From Candidatus Altimarinota bacterium (GTDB lineage: Bacteria > Patescibacteriota > Gracilibacteria > JAUYGZ01): a stretch of 64,000 nucleotides of DNA. The notes under the pieces were generated by a model. It did no database searches, was not told where the DNA came from, and saw nothing but the letters and a program-made list of their open reading frames with translations. This document shows, piece by piece, positions 25,889-33,583 of the stretch. Position 1 is the stretch's first letter, and the number at the start of each line of letters is the position of its first letter. The translations under genes were made by a program, and so were the position numbers. Where the stretch lies: positions 867,096-931,095 of the forward strand of contig JARGOK010000001.1 in NCBI GenBank assembly GCA_029233985.1, in the 5' to 3' direction.

Positions 25889-26257
25889 CTATACAACTTC
25901 TGGTGCTTGAGAAATAATTTTTTGGTAACCTTTTTCACGAAGTTCACGAGCAATTGGTCCGAACACACGAGTTCCTTTAGGGTTTCCGTCTTTGTCGACG
26001 ATTACTACTGCATTGTCATCAAATCGGAGCGCTGTTCCATCCTTCCGCTTGATTGATCTTTTTGTTCTGACCACAACGGCACGTTGGATAGATTTTCTTT
26101 TGACAGCACCACGAGGTGAAGCTGATTTGATCGAGATGACAACGATGTCTCCAACTCGAGCATAGCGTCGTTTTGATCCTCCTGGGACTTTGATGACATA
26201 AGCTATTTTAGCTCCTGTATTGTCAGCGACGATGGCGATAGATTGTTGTTGTAACAT
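25889..26257 (-). CDS. rplN: ribosomal protein L14
   Basis: Large-subunit protein at the subunit interface. It begins MLQQQSIAIVADNTGAKIAYVIKV and contains GDIVVISIKSASPRGAVKR and KDGTALRFDDNAVVIVDKDGNPKGTRVFGPIARELR. At 122 residues it is of exactly standard length. It lies between rpsQ and rplX. Confidence 0.98.
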   Translation of the reverse strand: MLQQQSIAIVADNTGAKIAYVIKVPGGSKRRYARVGDIVVISIKSASPRGAVKRKSIQRAVVVRTKRSIKRKDGTALRFDDNAVVIVDKDGNPKGTRVFGPIARELREKGYQKIISQAPEVV

Positions 26258-26293
26258 GGGGATAGATTCTTAGGTTTTTAGGGACTTAGCTTA

Positions 26294-26587
26294 TTAAGCG
26301 GTTGTTTCTTCTGGTGTTGTTGATCCTTTTTCTTTTTTCTCTTCTCCTTTGACTGCCTTTCCATTGATTTCTACTACAGACCAACGCTTGAGCTTTGATG
26401 TAGGACGATATTCGGCAACTGTTACCGTATCTCCTTCTTGCACTTGGTTGTTTTCATCGTGTGCGTAGAATTTCTTTGATGTTCGGTATCGCTTTTTGTA
26501 TTTTGGATGTTGCTTGTAAGTGTGCACAGTGATGATCACTGTTTTATCCATCTTGTTTGATGTTGCGGTACCTGTCTTGGTTCTCAT
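26294..26587 (-). CDS. rpsQ: ribosomal protein S17
   Basis: OB-fold protein that binds 16S rRNA. It shows SNKMDKTVIITVHTYKQHPKYKKRYRTSKKFYAHDE and GDTVTVAEYRPTSKLKRWSVVEI. The first residues are shortened (MRTKTGTATS), and a 15-residue Lys/Glu/Thr tail is added; total 97. It lies between rpmC and rplN. Confidence 0.95.
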   Translation of the reverse strand: MRTKTGTATSNKMDKTVIITVHTYKQHPKYKKRYRTSKKFYAHDENNQVQEGDTVTVAEYRPTSKLKRWSVVEINGKAVKGEEKKEKGSTTPEETTA

Positions 26588-26612
26588 TGTGAGAGGAGTT
26601 AGGATCTAGGAA

Positions 26613-26849
26613 TTAAGAGTTTGCTTTTTCAGCTTTTGCTTTTGCAGCTTCTGCTCGCCGATGTTCTGTTTGAACAGTTTTTATACGAGCTGATTGCTTT
26701 TTGAGTTCTTTGAGATTGCTCGTTGTTTTAAGGTTTCCGTGAGAGTTTTCAAAGAGTTCTCTTTTGTAGGTGCTCTTTGTTTCTTCCAATTCTTTTTGGA
26801 GGCTTTTATCGTCGAGCGCACGGATTTCTTTGATAGTTTTTGTAGACAT
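26613..26849 (-). CDS. rpmC: ribosomal protein L29
   Basis: Two-helix protein at the exit tunnel. It begins MSTKTIKEIRALDDKSLQKELEETKSTYKRELFENSHGNL and has the LKELKKQSARIKTVQTE helix. Its 78 residues include a short Lys/Ala-rich tail. It lies between rplP and rpsQ. The following spacer and its own stop region carry a GAGTTAG-type heptad run (26596-26616). Confidence 0.93.
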   Translation of the reverse strand: MSTKTIKEIRALDDKSLQKELEETKSTYKRELFENSHGNLKTTSNLKELKKQSARIKTVQTEHRRAEAAKAKAEKANS

Positions 26850-26875
26850 CTTATTTGCGTAAAAGGGAATAGGTA

Positions 26876-27295
26876 CTAACGAACGTGAGGTTTTGCGAAT
26901 TTACAGGTGACGGGAAGTTTTTGTGTTGCGAGTTCGAATGCTCTTCTCGCAAGCTCTTCATCTACTCCTGCCATTTCAAAGAGAATTGCTCCTGGCTTTA
27001 CTGTTGCAACATAGTATTCAACAGTTCCTTTTCCAGACCCCATTGGTACTTCGGCTGATTTTTGAGTAATGGCCTTATGAGGGAATATTCTAATCCAGAT
27101 CTTTCCTTTACGATTCATGTGACGAGTCATAGCTCGCCGTGCAGCTTCGATTTGTCGTGAAGTGATCTCACCTTTTACCATTGTTTTTAGTCCGAATTCT
27201 CCAAACGAAACGGCGCTTCCACGGTAGGCTTTTCCCTTCATTCCGTTACGGTTTCTATGGAGCTTGCGGTATTTTTGTTTCTTAGGTATGAGCAT
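26876..27295 (-). CDS. rplP: ribosomal protein L16
   Basis: Large-subunit protein near the A-site tRNA. It begins [37 protein letters not shown] and contains [29 protein letters not shown] and [18 protein letters not shown]. At 139 residues it is complete. It lies between rpsC and rpmC. Confidence 0.98.
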   Translation of the reverse strand: MLIPKKQKYRKLHRNRNGMKGKAYRGSAVSFGEFGLKTMVKGEITSRQIEAARRAMTRHMNRKGKIWIRIFPHKAITQKSAEVPMGSGKGTVEYYVATVKPGAILFEMAGVDEELARRAFELATQKLPVTCKFAKPHVR

Positions 27296-27342
27296 GTGAA
27301 CTGTTCAATTAGTGAGTGAGATAGTGTAGCATATGGAGACTC

Positions 27343-27987
27343 TTATTCAATCTGATCGCTTCGGTAAATGTTTCCTTTGTAAATCCATACTTTGATACCA
27401 ATAGCACCGTAAGTTGTTCTGGCAGTAGCTCGTGAATAGTCGATATCAGCTCTAAAGGTATGCAGTGGAATGTTTCCTTCTTTGAAGTATTCGTTCCGTG
27501 CAATTTCTACACCATTGAGGCGACCGCTGACAAAGACTTTTGCTCCGATTGCTCCAGCGTCGATGGCTTTTTGCACTGCTTGTTTTGAAGCTCTTCTGTA
27601 TGAGATACGTCGTTCTATTTGTCGAGCGATACTTTCACCTACGATAGCAGCACTGAGGTCTGGTTTTTTGATTTCTTTGATATTGATTGCGATGGTCTCT
27701 TTGAATTTTTTCTTGAGTTTCTCTTTTAATTTTTCGATTTTGTCTCCTTGTTTTCCAATGATAATTCCTGGTTTTGAACTGTGGATGATGATTTCAACAT
27801 TCTTATTTGATCGTTGAATTTCAATCTTTGCAATTCCAGCGTCTGGAAGAAGTCTCATGATCTCAGCTCGGAGTTCGATATCACGCTTCAAGAGTTGAGC
27901 GTATTTTTTCTTACGAGCAAACCATTTTGATGGCCACTTGTGAGTGATACCTATTCGAATCGATTTTGGACTGATTTTTTGACCCAT
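27343..27987 (-). CDS. rpsC: ribosomal protein S3
   Basis: Small-subunit protein at the mRNA entry channel. It begins MGQKISPKSIRIGITHKWPSKWFA. The KH domain has IIHSSKPGIIIGKQGDKIEKLKEKL, and the C-terminal domain has ESIARQIERRISYRRASKQAVQKAI and GRLNGVEIARNEYFKEG. At 214 residues it is complete. Four GAGTTAG-type heptads precede its start. Confidence 0.97.
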   Translation of the reverse strand: MGQKISPKSIRIGITHKWPSKWFARKKKYAQLLKRDIELRAEIMRLLPDAGIAKIEIQRSNKNVEIIIHSSKPGIIIGKQGDKIEKLKEKLKKKFKETIAINIKEIKKPDLSAAIVGESIARQIERRISYRRASKQAVQKAIDAGAIGAKVFVSGRLNGVEIARNEYFKEGNIPLHTFRADIDYSRATARTTYGAIGIKVWIYKGNIYRSDQIE

Positions 27988-27990
27988 GGA

Positions 27991-28018
27991 GAGTGTGGAG
28001 TTAGGAGTAGGGAACTAG
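27991..28018 (-). repeat. four tandem heptads in the rplV-rpsC spacer
   Basis: Four adjacent 7-base units of the GAGTTAG type on the plus strand occupy nearly all of the 34-base gap. Confidence 0.7.
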
Positions 28019-28021
28019 GAA

Positions 28022-28516
28022 TTATTTTGTTTCTTTGTTAGGTTGATCTTTTTTTGCTTCTGCTTTTACTTCTTTTTTTTCAACTGGTTTTGCAGCCGTT
28101 TTCTTTTCAGCTTTTGGCTCTTCTTTTTTTGCAGTCGTTTTCTTGGATGGCTTCTTTTCTTCCTTTTCGTCTTTCTTGTCTGAGATGTCAGCGTTGAGAC
28201 CTACTTCTACAAGAATATTACTATTTCTCTTGAGGATACGGTGATATCGACCTTTTGAGATCGGAAGGCCGCGCTTGTAGGTGATTCCTTTAGTGACTCG
28301 AATTGTTTTGATCACGAGCTTGTCTTCATCTTGTTGAAAGTTGTTCTTTGCATTTGCTACTGCTGAAGTAATGATCTTAAAGAGAACTTTTGCTCCCTTC
28401 TTTGGAGTAAACTTCAGTTGGTTTAGCGCTTCCTTTGCATTCATTTGCTTTACCATTCCAGCTATCAATACAGCTTTTTTTGGCGAGATTCGAACGTTTT
28501 TTGAAGATGCTTTCAT
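28022..28516 (-). CDS. rplV: ribosomal protein L22 with Lys/Glu tail
   Basis: Large-subunit protein lining the exit tunnel. It shows VRISPKKAVLIAGMVKQMNAKEALNQLKFTPKKGA and VTKGITYKRGLPISKGRYHRILKRNSNILVEV. The core ends near residue 112. The last ~50 residues are almost entirely Lys, Glu, Ala, Pro and Thr, giving 164 residues against ~110. It lies between rpsS and rpsC. Confidence 0.96.
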   Translation of the reverse strand: MKASSKNVRISPKKAVLIAGMVKQMNAKEALNQLKFTPKKGAKVLFKIITSAVANAKNNFQQDEDKLVIKTIRVTKGITYKRGLPISKGRYHRILKRNSNILVEVGLNADISDKKDEKEEKKPSKKTTAKKEEPKAEKKTAAKPVEKKEVKAEAKKDQPNKETK

Positions 28517-28543
28517 TGTCTAGGGTTTAGGTTCTTAGAGGTA

Positions 28544-28795
28544 TTAATGTCCTTTGAATTTTCGTGTTGGAGCGAATTCTCCGAGTTTGTGTCCTACCAT
28601 GTTGTCTGTAACGAAAACTGGTATGTGTTGTTTGCCATTATGGACTGCAAGTGTTAGCCCAATCATGTCTGGAGTAATAGATGATCGACGCGCCCAAGTT
28701 TTTACAACTTTTTTTTGACCACTTGCTACCATAGCAAGAACTTTCTTGTTGAGCTTTGGGTCTATATAAGGGCCTTTTTTTGAAGATCTAGACAT
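28544..28795 (-). CDS. rpsS: ribosomal protein S19
   Basis: Small-subunit head protein that contacts S13. It begins [19 protein letters not shown] and contains [52 protein letters not shown] in overlapping family blocks. At 83 residues it is complete. It lies between rplB and rplV. Confidence 0.98.
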   Translation of the reverse strand: MSRSSKKGPYIDPKLNKKVLAMVASGQKKVVKTWARRSSITPDMIGLTLAVHNGKQHIPVFVTDNMVGHKLGEFAPTRKFKGH

Positions 28796-28833
28796 TGAGA
28801 CAGTTTAAAACGTAAAAGTGAGAATTGAAATTA

Positions 28834-29676
28834 TTATCGGACCATCTTTCCTTTTCTGTTCTTGACGATAAGACGGTTGGTATCTTTTCTTCGTCGGGTT
28901 TTCTTTCCAAGAGCTGGAAGTCCCCACGGGGTCTTTGGATGCTTCATTCCAATTGGACAAGCTCCTTCTCCTCCTCCATGTGGATGATCACAAGGGTTCA
29001 TAGCCTTTCCACGAACTTGTGGACGCCGACCCATATGTCGTTTTCTACCTGCTTTTCCGATCTTAATGAGGCTATGGTCAGTATTGGAGACTTTTCCAAT
29101 ACTTGCGTAACACTCTTTGTTGACCATTCGAATTTCTTTTGATGGAAGTTGCACTTGAGCCCAGTCTCCATCGAAACCGATGATCTTGGCGCTGTTTCCA
29201 GCTGATTTTACAGCTTGACCTCCTCTTCCTGGATGAAATTCAAGATTGTGAATTTCGTATCCTACAGGAATGTTTCCAATGTGGAGTCTGTTTCCGATTT
29301 TAATCTTTGTTTTTTCACTGGTCATTACTGATTCTCCAGCTGTAATTCCTGCAGGTGCCAAATGGTACTTTCGGTCTCCATTTTTGTAGAGAACAAGCAT
29401 AATGTAGGCTGTTCGTCCTGGATCGTATTCTACCGACTCTACAACTCCTGGTATTCCAATGTTTTTCTTCATTTTGAAATCAGTATCACGGTACTTTCGT
29501 GCGGCACCTCCACCTCGATGTCGAATAGTGATTGTCCCACGGTTGTTCCGTCCTGAAATTCTGTTCTTACCAGTTACCAACTTTTTGTTTGGCTTTGACG
29601 TTGTGAGCTCGTCGAAACTGTATCCGCTCATCTGTCGTCGTCCTGGGGTTGTTGGTTTGTACTTTTTGAGAGCCAT
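28834..29676 (-). CDS. rplB: ribosomal protein L2
   Basis: Large-subunit protein at the peptidyl-transferase periphery. It begins MALKKYKPTTPGRRQMSGYSF and shows SGRNNRGTITIRHRGGGAARKYR, HNLEFHPGRGGQAVKSAG, GRRPQVRGKAMNPCDHPHGGGEG and PWGLPALGKKTRR. The functional histidine in the HPHGGGEG loop is present. At 280 residues it is complete. It lies between rplW and rpsS. Confidence 0.98.
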   Translation of the reverse strand: MALKKYKPTTPGRRQMSGYSFDELTTSKPNKKLVTGKNRISGRNNRGTITIRHRGGGAARKYRDTDFKMKKNIGIPGVVESVEYDPGRTAYIMLVLYKNGDRKYHLAPAGITAGESVMTSEKTKIKIGNRLHIGNIPVGYEIHNLEFHPGRGGQAVKSAGNSAKIIGFDGDWAQVQLPSKEIRMVNKECYASIGKVSNTDHSLIKIGKAGRKRHMGRRPQVRGKAMNPCDHPHGGGEGACPIGMKHPKTPWGLPALGKKTRRRKDTNRLIVKNRKGKMVR

Positions 29677-29717
29677 AGGGGAGGTAATTAGGTTCTGAGC
29701 TTTTTAGATGAAGTGAT

Positions 29718-30005
29718 TTACTTAACGAGTTTTGTGAGGTCTAGTTGTGCTCTTTTCTGGAGTGTTACAAGCGCTTTTTTTCCCATACTTCGCTTGGTGT
29801 GAATTCGTGAACCCTTGAGTTTTCTTACTTTTGGTCGAATTCTAATAATGTTTACGTTGGCTACCTGTACTCCATAGAGTGTTTCGATTTCTTTTGCAAT
29901 TTCTATTTTGTTGGCATCTGTCCCTACAAGGAAGGTGTAGGTTCCTATATCTTGTCCTTTGTGACTTTTTTCAGTAACGAGCGCTTTTTTAATGATTGTT
30001 TTCAT
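29718..30005 (-). CDS. rplW: ribosomal protein L23
   Basis: Exit-tunnel protein that docks SRP and trigger factor. The start at 30005 (MKTIIKKALVTEKSHKG) is chosen; the longer open frame reaches into rplD. Its 95 residues show YTFLVGTDANKIEIAKEIETLYGVQVANVNI and the basic LKGSRIHTKRSMGKKALVTL. It lies between rplD and rplB. Confidence 0.95.
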   Translation of the reverse strand: MKTIIKKALVTEKSHKGQDIGTYTFLVGTDANKIEIAKEIETLYGVQVANVNIIRIRPKVRKLKGSRIHTKRSMGKKALVTLQKRAQLDLTKLVK

Positions 30006-30014
30006 GGAGAGTAG

Positions 30015-30042
30015 GCAGTTAATAGTTTGCAGTGAGCAGTTT
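30015..30042 (-). repeat. four tandem heptads (GCAGTTA type) in the rplD-rplW spacer
   Basis: Four adjacent 7-base units of the type GCAGTKA, one drifted to ATAGTTT, fill the spacer in exact register up to the rplD stop. Confidence 0.65.
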
Positions 30043-30684
30043 TTACTTTTTTTCTGACAAGAAGACTTCTTCTGTTTTTTGGATGGCATCACCAATAAAC
30101 ATCAGTCCGTCGTATTTGAGACAGTCAGCGATATTGAGGTAGTTAGTTGTGATTGTTTTTGTGTTTGGGAGATTGTTGGCGGATTTTTGAATGGTTTCGT
30201 TTTTTTCTGATAGGACAATAAGAATATTTCTTTTGTCAGCCATTGGTGGAAGATTTTTTAAAACTTCTGCGAATGCTTTTGTTTTCATCTCTCCATCATA
30301 TTTGTCTAGACAGAAGACAGCGTTTTCCTTTGCTTTAATGCTTAGCGCAGAAAAAAGAGCTTTTCTTCGTTGTTTTTTTGGCATATCAGTCTTCCAGTTT
30401 CGATTTGAACGTGGTCCGAAGGTTACTCCTCCAGATCGGAAGAGGTTTGCGCTTTTTGCTCCATGACGAGCTGAACCAGTTCCTTTTTGTCGGTAGATTT
30501 TTCGGGTAGAACATCGAACTTCTCCACGAGTCTTGGTGTGAGCAGTTCCTTGTCGAGCGTTACCTTGCTGACGATGGAGTGCTTGGCTCATGAGGAGTTC
30601 ATTTGGTTCAATACCGAAAATCTTTTCGTTTGCATCAGTAGAACCTACTTTCTTGCCGTCTTGTGCGTAAACATCGAATTTCAT
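30043..30684 (-). CDS. rplD: ribosomal protein L4
   Basis: Exit-tunnel protein; in other bacteria it also represses the S10 operon. It shows QALHRQQGNARQGTAHTKTRGEVRCSTRKIYRQKGTGSARHGAKSANLFRSGGVTFGP, which is the conserved long loop in overlapping blocks. A Ser/Lys end completes 213 residues. It lies between rplC and rplW. Confidence 0.96.
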   Translation of the reverse strand: MKFDVYAQDGKKVGSTDANEKIFGIEPNELLMSQALHRQQGNARQGTAHTKTRGEVRCSTRKIYRQKGTGSARHGAKSANLFRSGGVTFGPRSNRNWKTDMPKKQRRKALFSALSIKAKENAVFCLDKYDGEMKTKAFAEVLKNLPPMADKRNILIVLSEKNETIQKSANNLPNTKTITTNYLNIADCLKYDGLMFIGDAIQKTEEVFLSEKK

Positions 30685-30726
30685 TGTGATGGGAGTATAA
30701 GGACAGTTAGAGTAAGAGTAGTGTGT

Positions 30727-31320
30727 TTAGTACTTGATGAGGACAGCGCCACCTCTTGGACCTGGCACAGCTCCTTTTATTGCGACGAGCTTGTTTTCTA
30801 GGTCAACTTTTATTACGGGTACGTTGTGTCGTGTTTGCTGATCGTTTCCGTATCGTCCAGGCATTTTCTTTCCTTTTTTGATTCGTCCTGGTTTTGCACA
30901 CGCCCCTACTGATCCTGTTCGACGTCCTCCTTTCTTTGCCTTTGAGGCATGTCCATGAGATGCCGGTGATCCGTGAAAGTTGTGTCGTTTGATTCCTCCT
31001 GAGAAACCTCTACCCTTGGTAACTGCTGTTACCGTTACTTTTGCTACTTCTCCTTCTGTAAGGAGTGCAACGCTGAGAGTGGCATTCATCTCTGGGAGCT
31101 CTGAGAACCGGAATTCTTTTTGTGTTCTGAATTTTTTGGTCTTGGTTGGTTTTTTAAGTGGTTCAACACCTAAAACAACGGCTTCATATCCGTCCTTATC
31201 AACTGTCTTTACTTGAGTGACAGTTGCGTCTGGCACGGATATCACAGTGACGGGTATAACTTGTCCGTCTTCCTGGATCACGCGTGTCATGCCGACTTTT
31301 TTTCCAATTAATCCTGGCAT
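30727..31320 (-). CDS. rplC: ribosomal protein L3
   Basis: Large-subunit protein near the peptidyl-transferase centre. The start at 31320 (MPGLIGKKVGMTRVIQEDGQ) matches the family and gives 197 residues; the longer frame reads into the leader. It contains VTKGRGFSGGIKRHNFHGSPASHGHASKAKKGGRRTGSVG and MPGRYGNDQQTRHNV. It is the first gene of this operon; S10, which usually precedes it, is at 50365-50700. Confidence 0.96.
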   Translation of the reverse strand: MPGLIGKKVGMTRVIQEDGQVIPVTVISVPDATVTQVKTVDKDGYEAVVLGVEPLKKPTKTKKFRTQKEFRFSELPEMNATLSVALLTEGEVAKVTVTAVTKGRGFSGGIKRHNFHGSPASHGHASKAKKGGRRTGSVGACAKPGRIKKGKKMPGRYGNDQQTRHNVPVIKVDLENKLVAIKGAVPGPRGGAVLIKY

Positions 31321-31436
31321 GGTGATGTAGTTAGAGGTTGATAGATTCTGGTTGGATTCTTTGGAAGGAGTAAACCTTCTCCGAACCGCCAGATAGGCCC
31401 TTTGCAGGGCGAAAACGTAACGCATATTTTATATGC
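31321..31436 (-). promoter_or_regulatory. structured leader of the rplC operon
   Basis: About 116 bases of transcript precede rplC. Hairpins visible on the minus strand include GCATAT/ATATGC with a three-base loop, GCCCT/AGGGC with a GCAA loop, and GGAG/CTCC. This is the place where L4 regulates S10 operons in some bacteria, but no known leader is recognised here. Confidence 0.4.
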
Positions 31437-31442
31437 CAAGAT

Positions 31443-31471
31443 AATTTACCAACCCATGAGTCAGGCGTCAA
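31443..31471 (-). promoter_or_regulatory. promoter of the S10/spc ribosomal operon
   Basis: On the minus strand, TTGACG (31466-31471) and TAAATT (31443-31448) are separated by 17 bases. It is the only strong match upstream of this 11-kb operon. Confidence 0.6.
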
Positions 31472-31565
31472 GGTAAAATGTGGGCCTGTAGCATTTTTTA
31501 GTACACTTTCTTTTATCTCTTGATAAAGAAGTTATAGTAGTCCTACATTCCTTACCTTTATATAT

Positions 31566-33287
31566 ATGGATACTTTTGTTTTTCTTTTAGGATGGACTGG
31601 CCTGATTTTGGGTTCAATCCTTGTTTTTGCACTGATTTATGACCGATTTTTTCAACGTAAGAACCTTGTGATTGCTAATTTTCCGCTTGTTGGGAGGTTT
31701 CGATATCTGTTTCATGAGCTTCGACCTTTGTTTCGACAGTATTTTGGTGACGATGATAGTTGGGTCCCAAGAATTATCATTGATTGGATTCTTTCTGTTT
31801 CAGAAGGCAAGACGGGGTATTTTTCTTTTGATAAATTTGATACGACTGAGCATTTGCATGATGGACATCATCAGATGGTGCATTCGCCAAGTCCACTCAA
31901 CGAAGATGAGACAAAACCTTTGTACCCGACGATAGGACCAAAGAGAAAGCACCCTTTGCAGTTTCAAACCTTCTTTTATAGAAGTGCGATGAGTTTGGGG
32001 TCTATTGGTTTTGAAGCTACCACAGCTATGTCTGCAGCTTGTGTGGAAGCAGGAGCTGCTTTTAATACTGGTGAGGGGAGTCTGTCTATTCATCATTTGC
32101 CTCGTGTGAAGTTTTCGAAAAAACATAAATGGATGAAGTTTCATCAGGTTTCATCTTTTTGGAAGGTTTTTTACCGCATGACTCCAGGTAAACGGATGGA
32201 AACATATGTGGTGGATTTCTTTGCTTGGATGGTTATTCCAAAGGAACGTGTGCAAGGAAAAAAGCATAGTATGAGAGATTTGTATCTTTTTGATGAGGAA
32301 GCTTTTGTGTTTTATACTATCGATTGGAGTGCTCCGCTGGAAGTGTTTCCAAAGCCGGAGGATTTGTCTGATGAGTATGGTCGGATTATTTTTCAAGTGG
32401 GGTCTGGTATGTATGGACTGAGAAAAAAGAAGGCAGATGGAGCTTTTGAGTTTGATTTTGATCGTTTTCAAAGAGTAGCGAGTTTTTGCCGTGCTATAGA
32501 AATAAAACTCGCTCAAGGAGCAAAACAAACTGGAGGGATTTTGAAAGCTTCTAAAAACACTCCTGTTATCTCGGAAATCCGAGGTGTTCACCCTAATATC
32601 GACTTGGTTTCGCCAAATCGTTTTCCTTTTTTGGAGAAGGGGAAGGAATCAGAGTTTTTTGATTTCTTGGAAAAATTGAGTGATTTGGCTGGTGGAAAGC
32701 CTGTGGGGATGAAAATCGTGGTATCGGATGAAAAGAATATCGAAGGTTTTGCAAAAGCTCTAAAAGCTCACCCTAAAAAAGGCCCTGATTTTATTACTCT
32801 TGATGGTGGAGATGGTGGTTCTGCGACAGCTCCTATAGCTTTGGGGATCTTGTTTGGTCGTCCTATTTACGAAGCTTTGGTCATCGCAAATAAAGTCTTG
32901 AATGAGTATGGAGTGAGAGACCGTGTAAAAGTATTTGCTTCTTCGAAGCTCTATGCTCCGCATATGTCGGCTCGAGCGATGGCATTGGGAGCAGATGCAA
33001 TAGGAAATGCTCGGTCTATTATGATTGCTGGAGGCTGTATACGTGCTGGTCTTTGTTCAGGTGAAAAGGCTGCTTGTCCGGTTGGGATGGCGACTTTGAA
33101 TAAATCGAAGACGCGGTCTTATGCGCAGACTATCGAGAAGAAAATCAGTCAGATATCTAATTATATAACAGCACACAACAAAGGATTGATTCAGGTGGCA
33201 GCTATTTGTGGGCTTGAAAGCCCTCATTTGTTGAGTGAAGAGCATCTGATGGACCCACTTGATTCGATGATCCAAATTGGGCATTAG
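31566..33287 (+). CDS. FMN-dependent glutamate synthase-like protein
   Basis: A 573-residue protein with one N-terminal membrane segment (about 5-25), followed by the FMN-binding glutamate synthase domain. Visible blocks are ITLDGGDGGSATAPIA, ALGADAIGNARSIMIAGGC and a cysteine cluster CIRAGLCSGEKAACPVG that fits the 3Fe-4S site of the family. The amidotransferase half and the small GltD subunit are absent here. It therefore belongs to the stand-alone FMN branch, whose electron donor and true reaction are not certain. It is divergent from the ribosomal operon. Confidence 0.85.
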   Translation: MDTFVFLLGWTGLILGSILVFALIYDRFFQRKNLVIANFPLVGRFRYLFHELRPLFRQYFGDDDSWVPRIIIDWILSVSEGKTGYFSFDKFDTTEHLHDGHHQMVHSPSPLNEDETKPLYPTIGPKRKHPLQFQTFFYRSAMSLGSIGFEATTAMSAACVEAGAAFNTGEGSLSIHHLPRVKFSKKHKWMKFHQVSSFWKVFYRMTPGKRMETYVVDFFAWMVIPKERVQGKKHSMRDLYLFDEEAFVFYTIDWSAPLEVFPKPEDLSDEYGRIIFQVGSGMYGLRKKKADGAFEFDFDRFQRVASFCRAIEIKLAQGAKQTGGILKASKNTPVISEIRGVHPNIDLVSPNRFPFLEKGKESEFFDFLEKLSDLAGGKPVGMKIVVSDEKNIEGFAKALKAHPKKGPDFITLDGGDGGSATAPIALGILFGRPIYEALVIANKVLNEYGVRDRVKVFASSKLYAPHMSARAMALGADAIGNARSIMIAGGCIRAGLCSGEKAACPVGMATLNKSKTRSYAQTIEKKISQISNYITAHNKGLIQVAAICGLESPHLLSEEHLMDPLDSMIQIGH

Positions 33288-33365
33288 ATCGTGTTTTCAG
33301 TGTTTTTGGCACTAAAGCTGCTAGATATCTAAAATGTGAGGAAGAGAGCATTTTTATGCTTTTCC

Positions 33366-33393
33366 TTGACTTTTTAGCTTTAACGGTTACAAT
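33366..33393 (+). promoter_or_regulatory. strong promoter of a short intergenic transcript
   Basis: TTGACT (33366-33371) and TACAAT (33388-33393) are 16 bases apart. No gene starts close downstream; instead a terminator follows about 145 bases later. Confidence 0.6.
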
Positions 33394-33399
33394 GGGCTC

Positions 33400-33545
33400 G
33401 AAAATTTCTTATTTGCTGCATATGTCTCAGACATTTGTCCATCTCAATCTCATTATTACTCGCCTAGCTTTGCAGCTCGTGAGGTGTGATTAGATGAATT
33501 GTAAGAATACAAATTCACTGAGATCGCCTCACAGGCGGTGTTTTT
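33400..33545 (+). ncRNA. candidate small RNA or attenuator leader
   Basis: The stretch lies between a strong promoter and a terminator. Pairings visible are GCTGCA/TGCAGC (33415-33420, 33471-33476), a hairpin TGTC/GACA (33423-33433), and a 9-bp bulged hairpin at 33495-33517. The segment GTGAGGTG (33479-33486) can pair over 8 bp with CGCCTCAC (33525-33532), which would break the terminator stem. A 23-codon reading frame starts at 33422. I could not match it to 6S, SRP, tmRNA or a known riboswitch. Confidence 0.45.
33523..33545 (+). terminator. terminator of the intergenic transcript
   Basis: ATCGCCT (33523-33529) and AGGCGGT (33533-33539) form a 7-bp stem with a three-base loop, followed by GTTTTT. 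Half of the stem can pair alternatively with 33479-33486. Confidence 0.65.
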
Positions 33546-33583
33546 GTTCAATGTCCTTTGAAATACTGAATTGAATAGGGAGT

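Noticed and set aside
33400-33545. Identification of the RNA as 6S, SRP, tmRNA or RNase P RNA
   Set aside because: Length and visible motifs do not fit any of them: no SRP tetraloop domain, no tRNA-like ends, no RNase P core words.
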